DNA of 9,317 nt, from assembly GCA_900549525.1 (NCBI GenBank), contig UWSJ01000071.1, positions 1 to 9,317 on the forward strand, written 5' to 3'. The notes beneath the pieces were generated by a model. The model did not search any database, was not told where the DNA came from, and saw only the letters and a program-made list of their open reading frames with translations. Each line of letters opens with the position of its first letter. Within the stretch, counting starts at the first letter, position 1. Below are positions 1 through 6,657 of the stretch, piece by piece. Position numbers and translations under genes: made by a program. Source of the DNA: an uncultured Coriobacteriaceae bacterium. Lineage in GTDB: Bacteria > Actinomycetota > Coriobacteriia > Coriobacteriales > Atopobiaceae.

Positions 1-219
1 AAGCGCATGAACCCCATCATCAGCAAGCTCGAGCCCGAGTTCGAGGGGCGCGCCAGGTTCGTGAAGGTCAACGTGAACTTCGACCTCGAGCTTGCGCAGA
101 AGTACGCCGTTATGGCTAGCCCCACCTTCGTGCTCATCAAGGATGGTGCGGAAGTTGCGCGCAACCAGGGCACCATGGCCAAGAGTGACCTCGCCAAGCT
201 CGTGGAGAAGGCGCTCTAG
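1..219 (+). CDS. Thioredoxin-like protein, C-terminal part (5' end outside window)
   Basis: The reading frame is open from base 1 and ends at TAG 217-219, leaving 72 visible residues. They match the second half of a thioredoxin fold: the first visible residues Lys-Arg-Met-Asn-Pro are what usually directly follows the active-site CxxC, then comes a beta strand (FVKVNVNFD), a helix (ELAQKYAV) and the conserved cis-proline loop MASPTFVLIKDG, closing with a C-terminal helix. Family members reduce disulfides in the cytoplasm using thioredoxin reductase. The CxxC itself lies to the left of the window, so redox activity cannot be confirmed. The ATG at 7 is an internal Met, not the start, because the thioredoxin fold needs the missing first half. 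A terminator follows 28 bases after the stop, so this gene ends its transcript. It could also be a thioredoxin domain at the end of a longer protein. Confidence 0.8.
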   Translation, partial: KRMNPIISKLEPEFEGRARFVKVNVNFDLELAQKYAVMASPTFVLIKDGAEVARNQGTMAKSDLAKLVEKAL

Positions 220-247
220 GAACAGTCAAGCCGCATCGAATTGCCCC

Positions 248-292
248 AGGCGGCCCCGCCCGATCGAAGGATTGGGCGGGGCCGCCTGTTTT
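248..292 (+). terminator. Rho-independent terminator after the thioredoxin-like gene
   Basis: A perfect 14-bp GC-rich stem (248-261 pairs with 274-287) encloses a 12-base loop, and is followed by GTTTT at 288-292. The T run lies on the + strand side, so it serves the gene ending at 219. Confidence 0.85.
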
Positions 293-316
293 GACCCGGA
301 TGGATTCGCGGCCGCC

Positions 317-365
317 TTCAAAGAACGGGCCGCCCCGTCCTCGGCACGAGGAGCGGGGCGGCCCG
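317..365 (-). terminator. Rho-independent terminator after the sulfite reductase gene
   Basis: A perfect 12-bp stem (326-337 with 354-365) continues into an inner stem CCTCG/CGAGG around a three-base loop. On the minus strand the stem is followed directly by TTCTTT (from 325 downward), and there is no T run on the + side. It therefore terminates the minus-strand sulfur unit, and it stands back to back with the terminator at 248-292. Confidence 0.75.
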
Positions 366-382
366 AAGAACAGGGTCGGCCA

Positions 383-411
383 GGCAGTAGGTGCCGTGGG
401 CACCTACTGCC
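383..411 (-). other. Perfect hairpin spanning a stop codon
   Basis: A 13-bp perfect inverted repeat (383-395 with 399-411) with a three-base loop covers the stop codon (404-406) of the sulfite reductase-like gene. No T run follows on either strand, so by itself it is not a classical terminator. It may protect the mRNA 3' end, or act with the terminator hairpin about 20 bases further on. Confidence 0.6.
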
Positions 412-1411
412 ACTCGGGCGAATCCATGGGGATTGGGTCGCCCTGATTGGGCACGTAGCGCACCTCGACCACCTCGCCCTTACCGGTATCGGGCTCGTTG
501 TAGGCCTTGGTCACGGCCTCGACCATGGAGTCCCAGCCCTCGCGGTCGAGCGTGAACTTGAAGCGGTCGCCGGCCTTGGCGTGGTCGTCGAACCACTGAA
601 TCGTGGCATCGGCCACGCGGAAGAGCTGCTCCTCGCTCTCGCACGGGGGCAGGATGGACTTGCCCTTCGTGATGTGGTTGCCAAAGAGGCCGCCAAACAT
701 GAGGTTGAAGACCGGCTTGGACTCCCAGGAGTCAACCGGGCACTTCTGAGCACACTTGCCGCAGCTCACGCACTTGTCGTAGTCGACAACGATCTTGCCG
801 TCCACGTCGTGGCAGGCGTCGAAGCGGCACACCTTGGTGCAGATGCCGCAGTGGATGCACGAATCCGGCAGCCACTTGACCTTGCGACCACCCTTGATGC
901 CCAAGTCGTTCTCCTCCGCCTTGAGGCAGTTGTTCTGGCAACCCGTGACGCCAAACTTGAACTTGCCCGGCAGGTCGCGGCCGTAGTAGCGCTCGTCAAG
1001 CTTCTTGGCGATGTCGTAGGTGTCGATGTTGCCCGACGGGCAGATGCGGCAGCCCTGGCACGCCGTGACGGTGCGCACGCGCGGGCCGCAGCAGCCCGGC
1101 TCCACGCCGCCCTTGGCAAGCTCGGCCTTGACCTCGTCGGCGTCGGCGATGTTGATGAACGGAATCTCGATGGCCTGGCGGCTCGTCAGGTGCGCGTAGC
1201 CACGGCCGTACTTCTTGGCGACGCGTGCCACGGCCTCAAACTGCTGCGTGGTGAGGTCGCCACCCACCACGCGGATGCGCAGCGCATAGAATCCCTTCTG
1301 CTTCTGCGCCATGAAGCCGCCCTTCTTGAGGGCCGCACTGCTGAGCTTGTTGGTTGGCTTGGCGGCTGACTTGCTCACGGGAGCCGCCTGCTCCTTCGTG
1401 TCCGTTGCCAT
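404..1411 (-). CDS. AsrC-like siroheme/4Fe-4S sulfite reductase with ferredoxin domain
   Basis: This 335-residue protein has the layout of small anaerobic sulfite reductase subunits (AsrC type, about 337 residues). A nitrite/sulfite reductase half-domain is at about 35-105. The siroheme-[4Fe-4S] ligand pattern is C118-x5-C124 and C158-x3-C162. Two ferredoxin-type clusters follow, C185-x2-C188-x2-C191-x3-C195 and C214-x2-C217-x2-C220-x3-C224-Pro, and then a second reductase-like segment to the end. All cluster cysteines are present. The family reduces sulfite to sulfide in the cytoplasm with six electrons. The start ATG at 1411 has a strong AGAGGAG site seven bases upstream. It lies 67 bp downstream of metY on the same strand, so sulfide would feed directly into homocysteine synthesis. 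The flavin and ferredoxin partners of the classical complex (AsrA, AsrB) are not in the window. The family call is firm; substrate (sulfite rather than nitrite) is inferred from the neighbour. Confidence 0.85.
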   Translation of the reverse strand: MATDTKEQAAPVSKSAAKPTNKLSSAALKKGGFMAQKQKGFYALRIRVVGGDLTTQQFEAVARVAKKYGRGYAHLTSRQAIEIPFINIADADEVKAELAKGGVEPGCCGPRVRTVTACQGCRICPSGNIDTYDIAKKLDERYYGRDLPGKFKFGVTGCQNNCLKAEENDLGIKGGRKVKWLPDSCIHCGICTKVCRFDACHDVDGKIVVDYDKCVSCGKCAQKCPVDSWESKPVFNLMFGGLFGNHITKGKSILPPCESEEQLFRVADATIQWFDDHAKAGDRFKFTLDREGWDSMVEAVTKAYNEPDTGKGEVVEVRYVPNQGDPIPMDSPEWQ

Positions 1412-1478
1412 TGTCTAGCTCCTCTCCGAGAGCGTCCCCACGCCCTCGCTGTGCCCTGTAATGACGACTGGCAACCGT

Positions 1479-2738
1479 TTAGGAAAGCGCCTGCCTGAAG
1501 TCGTCGATAAGGTCCCGCACGTCCTCGATGCCCACGCTCACGCGGATGGTGTCGTCAAAGACGCCGGCAAGCATTCGCTCGTCGGGCGTGTTGTCGGCAA
1601 AAATGGTTGACGCGGGGTGCAGCACCAGGGTCTTCACGTCGCCGATGTTGCTGGCCCGATAGGCGTAGCGCACGCCGTTCACGAAGGCGAACGCGCGCTC
1701 GCGAGAACCAGCGCGGAAGGTCATGAGCGCGCCGAAGCGACCGGCGAATTGCTCGGCGGCGAGGCTGTGCCCGGGCGCATCCGGAAGGCCCGGATAGCCT
1801 ACCTCCGGGACGAGGCCGCTGCCCGCAAGCCACGTCGCAAGCTCGAGCGCGTTGTCGCAGGCACGCTCCATGCGCACGGCGAGCGTCTCGAGGCCCACGC
1901 AGTTGAGAAACGCCGTCCAGGGGGCCAGACAGGCACCCGTGTCACGCCAGAGACCGTTGCGCAGGCGCGCGAGCAGGGCGTACGGACCCATCTTGCGCCA
2001 CGGGGCAAGCGCCGGATAGCGCTCTGGGTCCCACTTGAAGCGACCCGAGTCGACGATGACGCCGCTGATGGCGTTACCCCCGCCGTTAACGTACTTGGAC
2101 GTCGACTCCACGACGACGTCTGCCCCCAGCTCGAGCGGGCGACAGAGGTACGGCGAGGCCACGGTGTTGTCCACCACGAGCGGCAGGCCGTGCTCGTGGC
2201 ACCAAGCCGCCACACCCGCCACGTCGAGCACGCCGAGGCGCGGGTTGGAGACGGTCTCGGCAAAGACGAGCCTCGTGCGCTCGGTCACGGCGCCCTCGAG
2301 CTGCTCGGGGGTCACGTCGTCCACGCGCCGGACGGTGACGCCCATGCGCTCGAGGTCGTCGAAGAGCTCCAGTGTGCCACCGTAGAGACAGCTGCTCGCC
2401 ACGAACTCGTCGCCTGCCTCGCAAAGGCCCATGATGGCATTGAACACCGCGGCCATGCCCGACGCGCAGGCCAGCGCGCCCATGCCGCCCTCGACCGCGG
2501 CCATGCGGCGCTCGAAGCTCGAGACGGTGGGGTTGCCCACGCGCGTGTAGCAGTAACCCGGCTGCGTGTTGTGGAAGATGCCCTCGAGACGTTCGGCGCT
2601 TTCCTGCTGAAAGGCACTCGTCTGGTACACCGGCACCATCGTGGCCGAAGGAGTCACGCCGCCGTCCGGGCCGCCCGCATGGAGCAACGCCGTCGCGAAC
2701 CTCATCTGGTCGTTACCGCCCGTGCCGTTAGAACCCAT
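1479..2738 (-). CDS. metY: O-acetylhomoserine sulfhydrylase (PLP-dependent, MetY family)
   Basis: This 419-residue cytoplasmic enzyme of the Cys/Met-metabolism PLP family makes homocysteine from O-acetylhomoserine and sulfide. Visible signatures, numbered from the chosen start, are YTRVGNPT at about 64-71, the cofactor-binding ASGMA near 92-96, VVDNT with the PLP-ring aspartate at 190, and the Schiff-base lysine in STSKYVNGGGN at 215. The long-type C-terminal signature SNIGDVKTL.LHPAST follows near 363-378, then a typical tail (RVSVGIED). The frame stays open to a GTG at 2840, but those 34 extra residues are low-complexity Ala/Gly/Arg and overlap the likely promoter. ATG 2738 has a GGGGGA just upstream and gives the usual family length; ATG 2705 is a weaker alternative. 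The sulfite reductase-like gene follows in the same orientation. Some family members use O-succinylhomoserine or O-acetylserine, which cannot be excluded. Confidence 0.9.
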   Translation of the reverse strand: MGSNGTGGNDQMRFATALLHAGGPDGGVTPSATMVPVYQTSAFQQESAERLEGIFHNTQPGYCYTRVGNPTVSSFERRMAAVEGGMGALACASGMAAVFNAIMGLCEAGDEFVASSCLYGGTLELFDDLERMGVTVRRVDDVTPEQLEGAVTERTRLVFAETVSNPRLGVLDVAGVAAWCHEHGLPLVVDNTVASPYLCRPLELGADVVVESTSKYVNGGGNAISGVIVDSGRFKWDPERYPALAPWRKMGPYALLARLRNGLWRDTGACLAPWTAFLNCVGLETLAVRMERACDNALELATWLAGSGLVPEVGYPGLPDAPGHSLAAEQFAGRFGALMTFRAGSRERAFAFVNGVRYAYRASNIGDVKTLVLHPASTIFADNTPDERMLAGVFDDTIRVSVGIEDVRDLIDDFRQALS

Positions 2739-2830
2739 GTGTCCCCCGCCCGAGGCGCGCCCTGTCCCCGCCGCGCCTGCCGTTTCATGTCCCCGTGCCG
2801 CTCGCCAATTGGCGCGCTCGTTGTGGTGCA

Positions 2831-2859
2831 ATACTATCACCCTACCGGGTTGGTAGGAA
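2831..2859 (-). promoter_or_regulatory. Putative metY promoter with overlapping inverted-repeat operator
   Basis: On the minus strand a TAGTAT -10 box (2831-2836) lies 17 bp from a weak TTCCTA -35 (2854-2859). The spacer contains the inverted repeat CCTACC-N5-GGTAGG (2841-2857), placed where a repressor would block RNA polymerase. The region is clearly more AT-rich than its surroundings. The resulting leader before ATG 2738 would be about 85 bases. The regulator is unknown; Rrf2-type sulfur regulators are one possibility by context only. Confidence 0.5.
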
Positions 2860-2915
2860 TATCGCCTTTCTTATTTCATGCGGGGCCGTTTGCCGGTGCC
2901 CACGTCCCGCGCTCG

Positions 2916-2942
2916 TTGTGTACAAACATCTGTTCGTATTAT
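2916..2942 (+). promoter_or_regulatory. Putative promoter of the TerB/ATPase/helicase operon with LexA-like box
   Basis: A candidate TTGTGT -35 (2916-2921) and a good TATTAT -10 (2937-2942) lie about 60 bases before the first gene of the operon, with a short 15-bp spacer. Between them, 2923-2936 reads CAAACATCTGTTCG, one base off the Gram-positive/actinobacterial SOS box pattern CGAAC-N4-GTTCG. A perfect palindrome ATGCTAGCAT (2941-2950) overlaps the -10. Promoter position and LexA binding are inferred from sequence only. Confidence 0.45.
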
Positions 2943-2987
2943 GCTAGCATGTATGGTATGCACAACACAACCGGCCAGCGGTCACGC

Positions 2988-2995
2988 AGAGGAGG
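2988..2995 (+). promoter_or_regulatory. Ribosome binding site fixing the start at 3000
   Basis: AGAGGAGG ends four bases before ATG 3000. In-frame ATGs at 2949 and 2958 have no comparable site and lie next to the promoter, so 3000 is the preferred start. Confidence 0.75.
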
Positions 2996-2999
2996 CGGC

Positions 3000-4694
3000 A
3001 TGGCCGACATCCAAGACATCATCAACCGCATCCTCGCCGACCCGCGTGTCCACAGAAACGCCGCTCTGGCAAGCCAGCTCTTCACCGACGAGCCCATCCT
3101 CCGGCGCGGCTCGCAGATGGCGGGCTACCTGCCGGAACGCTGCCGCCAGATGCGCGCGTTCGCCTTGTCACCGCAAGCGCGCAGCAAGTCCTCGGCATGG
3201 ATCTTCTACCAGCAGGCACGCATGATGGAGGATTACGAGGACGACATGCCCTACGGTGGGACGTTCGACCAGTACTTCCCAACCTACCAGACCATGAGCG
3301 ACCGTCAGCTGCGCGGGTACTTCGCGTGGCGCTCGCAGGTGCGCGTCGGCCAGGTACGTCGCACGTCGCTCTCCTTCGTCTTCGTGTATCTCTATGAGCT
3401 GCTCTGCGGCATCGGCGTGACGCCGGGCGTGGAGGGATTCCGGGCCATCGAGCGGTTCTGGCAGGACTATCGCGTCTACGACCCGCACATCGACCGCTAC
3501 GTCCGCCTGTGGCTTCGCGACTACGCCGTCTGGCACGGGCTCGACCGCTCGCTGCTCGCTCCGTACGTTGACGTCTCGTTCGACGAGGCCCTCGTGGCGC
3601 TCGCCAACGGCATCGCTTCCTGGGAGGGCCAGACGGCAGCGCCCGCGCTCCGCACGCCGCTTCAGCTGCTCGAAGGCCAAGCGCCGGCGCCAAGGCCCGT
3701 AACAACCAAGGAGACACCGCGCAAGCGCAGGGCAAAAGCGACTCCCTGCGGGGATACCCGCCCGGAGGAAGAGGCCATGGACGGCGCGTTCGACGTGCTG
3801 TCGAGCTACCGGCCGCATGTGAGCCGTCTGTGGCACGACCGTCCGGAGACGCTTCGTCACGTCTGCTGCGCCGTGGTGGCCCAGCTTGCCCGTCACTATG
3901 CCTCGCATCGCAAGACGGGCCTCATGGAGGGCCTCTTCGGGAGCCCGCTCGCCATGCCCTACGAGATGTTCTCTTCCTCGGTCACGTGGTTCCCGGAGCG
4001 TCACCCCGACGCAACCTACGAGATAGACGAGGTCAACCGCTATACGTGCACGCGCGGCCGCTGGTACTGGGAGGGCTACCACGGCAGCAGGTCGCGCAAC
4101 CACAAGCTCGGCGAGGTCATCCGCGCCGTCGACCAGCGTCTGCGCGCGGCCATCGACTATCCCCATCCCCTTACCGAGAAGGACGTGCCCAAGTATCTCG
4201 CCAAGATCATCGACAGCGAGATAGCGGCACGCCTTGCGTGGGAGCGCGAGCAAGAGGCGCGGCGCATCCACGTCGACCTCACGCAGCTCGCGGGCATTCG
4301 CGCCGCGGCAAGCGTCACGCGCGAGGCGCTGCTCGTGGACGAGGAGCGCGAGGACAGCGCCGAGGAGATCCCGAGCAGGCCTCCCGTTCCTGCGCCGGCA
4401 CCTGCGCCCACACCCGCGCCGGCCCCCACACCGACGCCTGTGCCTACGCCCGCACCGACGCCCGCGTCTGCGGAGGCGCCGGTCTTCACACCCGACGAGC
4501 GGGCCCTTCTCGTATCCCTGCTCAACGGCGAAGTGGCTCCTCCAAGCACCACCTCGCTCGACGTGCTCGTCGACTCAATCAACGACAAGCTCTTCGACCT
4601 CCTGGGCGACACCGCCTTGGAGTTCGACATGTCCGGGCACCCGACTATCATCGAGGACTACCTTGAAGACGTGAGGGGAGCCATTCGCCCATGA
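3000..4694 (+). CDS. TerB_N/TerB_C domain protein (tellurite-resistance-type stress/defence module)
   Basis: This 564-residue soluble protein has no signal peptide or membrane segment. Residues about 65-215 match the TerB_N domain: FYQQARMMEDYEDDMPY, YFPTYQTMSDRQLRGYFAWR and the aromatic FVFVYLYELLCGIGV are its hallmarks. A charged segment (220-260) leads to a middle helical region (about 265-445). Residues 461-490 are an almost pure Pro/Ala/Thr linker. Residues about 497-560 resemble TerB_C, with the characteristic SINDKLFDLLGDTALE and IEDYLEDV. TerB-type domains are helical modules found in tellurite-resistance and phage-stress systems, where they are thought to be binding or scaffold parts. 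The biochemical role here is unknown. The gene is first in its operon; its TGA overlaps the ATG of the ATPase gene (ATGA, 4691-4694), implying translational coupling and equimolar production. Domain identity is from remembered motifs, not a profile search. Confidence 0.82.
   Translation: MADIQDIINRILADPRVHRNAALASQLFTDEPILRRGSQMAGYLPERCRQMRAFALSPQARSKSSAWIFYQQARMMEDYEDDMPYGGTFDQYFPTYQTMSDRQLRGYFAWRSQVRVGQVRRTSLSFVFVYLYELLCGIGVTPGVEGFRAIERFWQDYRVYDPHIDRYVRLWLRDYAVWHGLDRSLLAPYVDVSFDEALVALANGIASWEGQTAAPALRTPLQLLEGQAPAPRPVTTKETPRKRRAKATPCGDTRPEEEAMDGAFDVLSSYRPHVSRLWHDRPETLRHVCCAVVAQLARHYASHRKTGLMEGLFGSPLAMPYEMFSSSVTWFPERHPDATYEIDEVNRYTCTRGRWYWEGYHGSRSRNHKLGEVIRAVDQRLRAAIDYPHPLTEKDVPKYLAKIIDSEIAARLAWEREQEARRIHVDLTQLAGIRAAASVTREALLVDEEREDSAEEIPSRPPVPAPAPAPTPAPAPTPTPVPTPAPTPASAEAPVFTPDERALLVSLLNGEVAPPSTTSLDVLVDSINDKLFDLLGDTALEFDMSGHPTIIEDYLEDVRGAIRP
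4380..4469 (+). repeat. Pro/Ala/Thr-coding imperfect repeat (interdomain linker)
   Basis: An imperfect short-period repeat of ccg/cct/gcg/aca-type codons encodes residues 461-490 of the TerB-domain protein, mostly PAPAPTP-like dipeptides. It looks like an extended flexible linker holding the C-terminal domain away from the body. Such DNA is prone to length change, but the frame is intact here. Confidence 0.7.
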
Positions 4695-6088
4695 GCCAGC
4701 CAGCCGTCACCGTACAGGGCGCAGCAACGCCCGCGAGTCCGCGCGTGCCTAAGCGCATCGCCGCCGTCATCATCAACTCGCTCAAAGGCGGCGTGGTGCC
4801 GCGCATCGGCCTGCCCTACATCACCGTGGGCCGCGAGACCGAGATCCAGGCCCTCCTCCACGACCTCGACCTCATCGCGAGCGGCGGTGCCAGCTTCCGC
4901 TTCCTCGTGGGCCGCTACGGCGCCGGCAAGAGCTTCCTGCTCCAGACCATCCGCACGCACGCCATGGGCAAGGGCTTTGTGGTGGCCGATGCCGACCTCT
5001 CCCCCGAGCGCCGACTCCAGGGCCGCCACGGCGAGGGCCTTGCCACCTACCGCGAGCTCATCCGCAACCTGTCGACCAAGACGCGCCCCGAGGGCGGGGC
5101 GCTGCAGCTCGTGCTCGACCGCTGGGTACAGGCAACACGCAGCGAGGACAACGCGTCCGCACAGAGCACCCTCGCCCAGCAGTTCGCCCCGCTCGAGGAA
5201 ATGGTGCACGGCTTCGACTTCGTGCGCGTGCTCAAGGCCTATCGCGAGGCGTCGATCGCGGCAGAACCCGACGAAGGTCGTCAGGCGGCCGTGCTGCGAT
5301 GGCTCCGCGGCGAGTACCGCACCAAGACCGAAGCACGGCAGGAGCTGGGCATCAACGCCTGCATCACCGACGACGACTGGTACGACTACCTCAAGCTCCT
5401 CGCCCAGTTCCTCACGGGCGCCGGTTACGAGGGCCTCCTCGTGCTCGTGGACGAGCTCGTGAACCTCTTCAAGATCCCCAACGCCATCACGCGCCAGTAC
5501 AACTACGAGAAGATCCTCACCATGTATAACGACACCCTCCAGGGCAAGGCGCGTCACCTGGGGATCATCATGGGGGGCACGCCGCAGTCCATCGAGGACC
5601 GGCGACGTGGCGTGTACTCCTACGAGGCACTGCGCAGCCGCCTTGCAGAAGGGCGCTTCGCACGCGAGGGGCTCTCTGACATGCTCGCCCCCGTCATCAA
5701 GCTCAACCCCCTCACGTACGAGGAGTTGCTCGTCCTCGTCGAGAAGCTCGCCGATATACACGCGGGCTACTTCGGCTACGAGCGTACGCTCGGCACAAGC
5801 GACCTCGTGCACTTCCTCGAGCTGGAGTTTGGACGCGTGGGCGCCGACACCCACCTCACGCCGCGCGAGGTCATCCGCGACTTTGTGGAGCTGCTCGACA
5901 TCCTCTCGCAAAACCCCGGCGAAACGATGGACAGTCTGCTTGCGGGTGACGAGGGCGTAGGTGGGGGCACCACCAGCGAAGCCTTGAACCGTACGGGGGG
6001 CGAAAACGGAAGGGCCCCGGACCCCAAATCGACGGCCTCGAACCCATCCGACCCCGCACCGAGGGACTTCTCCGGGTTCGACATCTAA
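4691..6088 (+). CDS. DUF2791/BrxD-like P-loop ATPase
   Basis: This 465-residue protein starts at the ATG overlapping the preceding stop. A short N-terminal helix region includes IINSLKGGVVPRIGLPYITVGRETEI, typical for the family. Walker A is GRYGAGKS (74-81, Lys80). Walker B is LLVLVDEL (249-256, Asp254-Glu255). A sensor-like strand GIIMGGTP (291-298) is followed by an arginine-rich stretch (DRRRGVYSYEALRSRL), a candidate arginine finger. Residues 416-465 are a disordered Gly/Thr/Pro-rich tail ending DFSGFDI. The family comprises AAA+/ORC-like ATPases known as BrxD in BREX type 2 and type 6 loci, where they occur with the BrxHI helicase. A helicase of that type lies downstream here too, but no BREX core gene is present. 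It probably loads or regulates the helicase on DNA, using ATP; that is inference. All catalytic residues are intact. Confidence 0.85.
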   Translation: MSQPAVTVQGAATPASPRVPKRIAAVIINSLKGGVVPRIGLPYITVGRETEIQALLHDLDLIASGGASFRFLVGRYGAGKSFLLQTIRTHAMGKGFVVADADLSPERRLQGRHGEGLATYRELIRNLSTKTRPEGGALQLVLDRWVQATRSEDNASAQSTLAQQFAPLEEMVHGFDFVRVLKAYREASIAAEPDEGRQAAVLRWLRGEYRTKTEARQELGINACITDDDWYDYLKLLAQFLTGAGYEGLLVLVDELVNLFKIPNAITRQYNYEKILTMYNDTLQGKARHLGIIMGGTPQSIEDRRRGVYSYEALRSRLAEGRFAREGLSDMLAPVIKLNPLTYEELLVLVEKLADIHAGYFGYERTLGTSDLVHFLELEFGRVGADTHLTPREVIRDFVELLDILSQNPGETMDSLLAGDEGVGGGTTSEALNRTGGENGRAPDPKSTASNPSDPAPRDFSGFDI

Positions 6089-6133
6089 CGACAGCGGACG
6101 CGCAGGGCAGGCGCGCCTAGGAAGGGAAGCGCC

Positions 6134-6595
6134 ATGGCATCACGCACGACAGTAGCGGGAGGTAGCCCGAATGCGAGCGGGGCGGTTCCCCCTGACGCCT
6201 CTGGCGCAAACGGGCTGGGCCTCGTGGGCCTCACGGCCATGGTGGTCACCACCTGCGTGGGCGCGGGCATCTTCTCGCTCGCCGGTGACCTCGCGCAGGG
6301 AGGCGCCAACACCGCAGCCGTGCTCGTGAGCTGGGTCATCTGCTTCGTGGGCGTACTGGCCCTCGCCAAGACGTTCAGCGGCCTAGCGGCCGTTCGCCCC
6401 GAGCTCACGGGCGGCATCTACGCCTATGCGGCGGAGTTTGGCGACTACGTGGGCTTCCTCGTCTACGTCCTCATGCGACGGAGGCAGGGCGAGTCGCTCT
6501 TCCCCGAGACGGCCGACGTCATGTTCGTCCTGTTCGTCGTTGCCGCCATCGTGAGCACTGTGGCGCTCGCGCTCACCGGCGGCCTTTCCCTGTAG
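6134..6595 (+). CDS. Internally deleted APC-family amino-acid permease (remnant)
   Basis: The intact frame encodes only 153 residues, but resembles both ends of a 450-500-residue arginine/ornithine or lysine permease of the APC superfamily. Residues 27-109 match the N-terminus: GLVGLTAMVV...GAGIFSLAGDLAQGGAN is transmembrane segment 1 with its unwound GAGIF motif, then a second membrane segment, then PELTGGIYAYAAEFGDYVGFL. Residues 110-153 match the C-terminus: YVLMRRRQGESLFPE, then one last hydrophobic helix. About ten transmembrane segments are missing between them. The frame is kept across the junction near 6458-6463. With three or so helices it can hardly transport anything. A ribosome site (AGGAAGGGAAG) precedes ATG 6134. 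It sits 45 bp after the ATPase gene and 62 bp before the helicase, splitting the operon. It could be a decaying insertion or a tolerated filler that keeps transcription through to the helicase. Confidence 0.7.
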   Translation: MASRTTVAGGSPNASGAVPPDASGANGLGLVGLTAMVVTTCVGAGIFSLAGDLAQGGANTAAVLVSWVICFVGVLALAKTFSGLAAVRPELTGGIYAYAAEFGDYVGFLVYVLMRRRQGESLFPETADVMFVLFVVAAIVSTVALALTGGLSL

Positions 6596-6647
6596 GCAAC
6601 GAAGATGAGCACCGCGCCAAAGAAACCGAGGACGAATGCCGGCAAAC

Positions 6648-6654
6648 GGAGGAG
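6648..6654 (+). promoter_or_regulatory. Ribosome binding site of the helicase gene
   Basis: GGAGGAG ends three bases before ATG 6658 and supports this start. The region upstream (6596-6647) shows no terminator, so read-through from the ATPase and permease genes is expected. Confidence 0.7.
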
Positions 6655-6657
6655 CGC

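Noticed and set aside
7..219. A complete 70-residue protein starting at ATG 7
   Set aside because: The thioredoxin fold would lack its first half including the CxxC site; the frame is open to the left edge.
92..1369. 425-codon + strand frame opposite the sulfite reductase gene
   Set aside because: The opposing gene has complete cysteine cluster motifs; this frame is open only because of high GC third-position bias.
2739..2840. GTG 2840 as the metY start
   Set aside because: It would lie on the proposed promoter and add 34 low-complexity residues not expected in the family; ATG 2738 gives the usual length.
1617..2999. In-frame upstream extension that would make the TerB-domain protein over 1000 residues long
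   Set aside because: The extension is antisense to metY, has the Arg/His/Ala-rich make-up of an out-of-frame shadow, and crosses the promoter region; ATG 3000 has a strong ribosome site.
4658..5911. 417-codon minus-strand frame opposite the ATPase gene
   Set aside because: Low-complexity Val/Ala/Glu/His product without motifs, opposite a gene with intact Walker A and B; a GC shadow.
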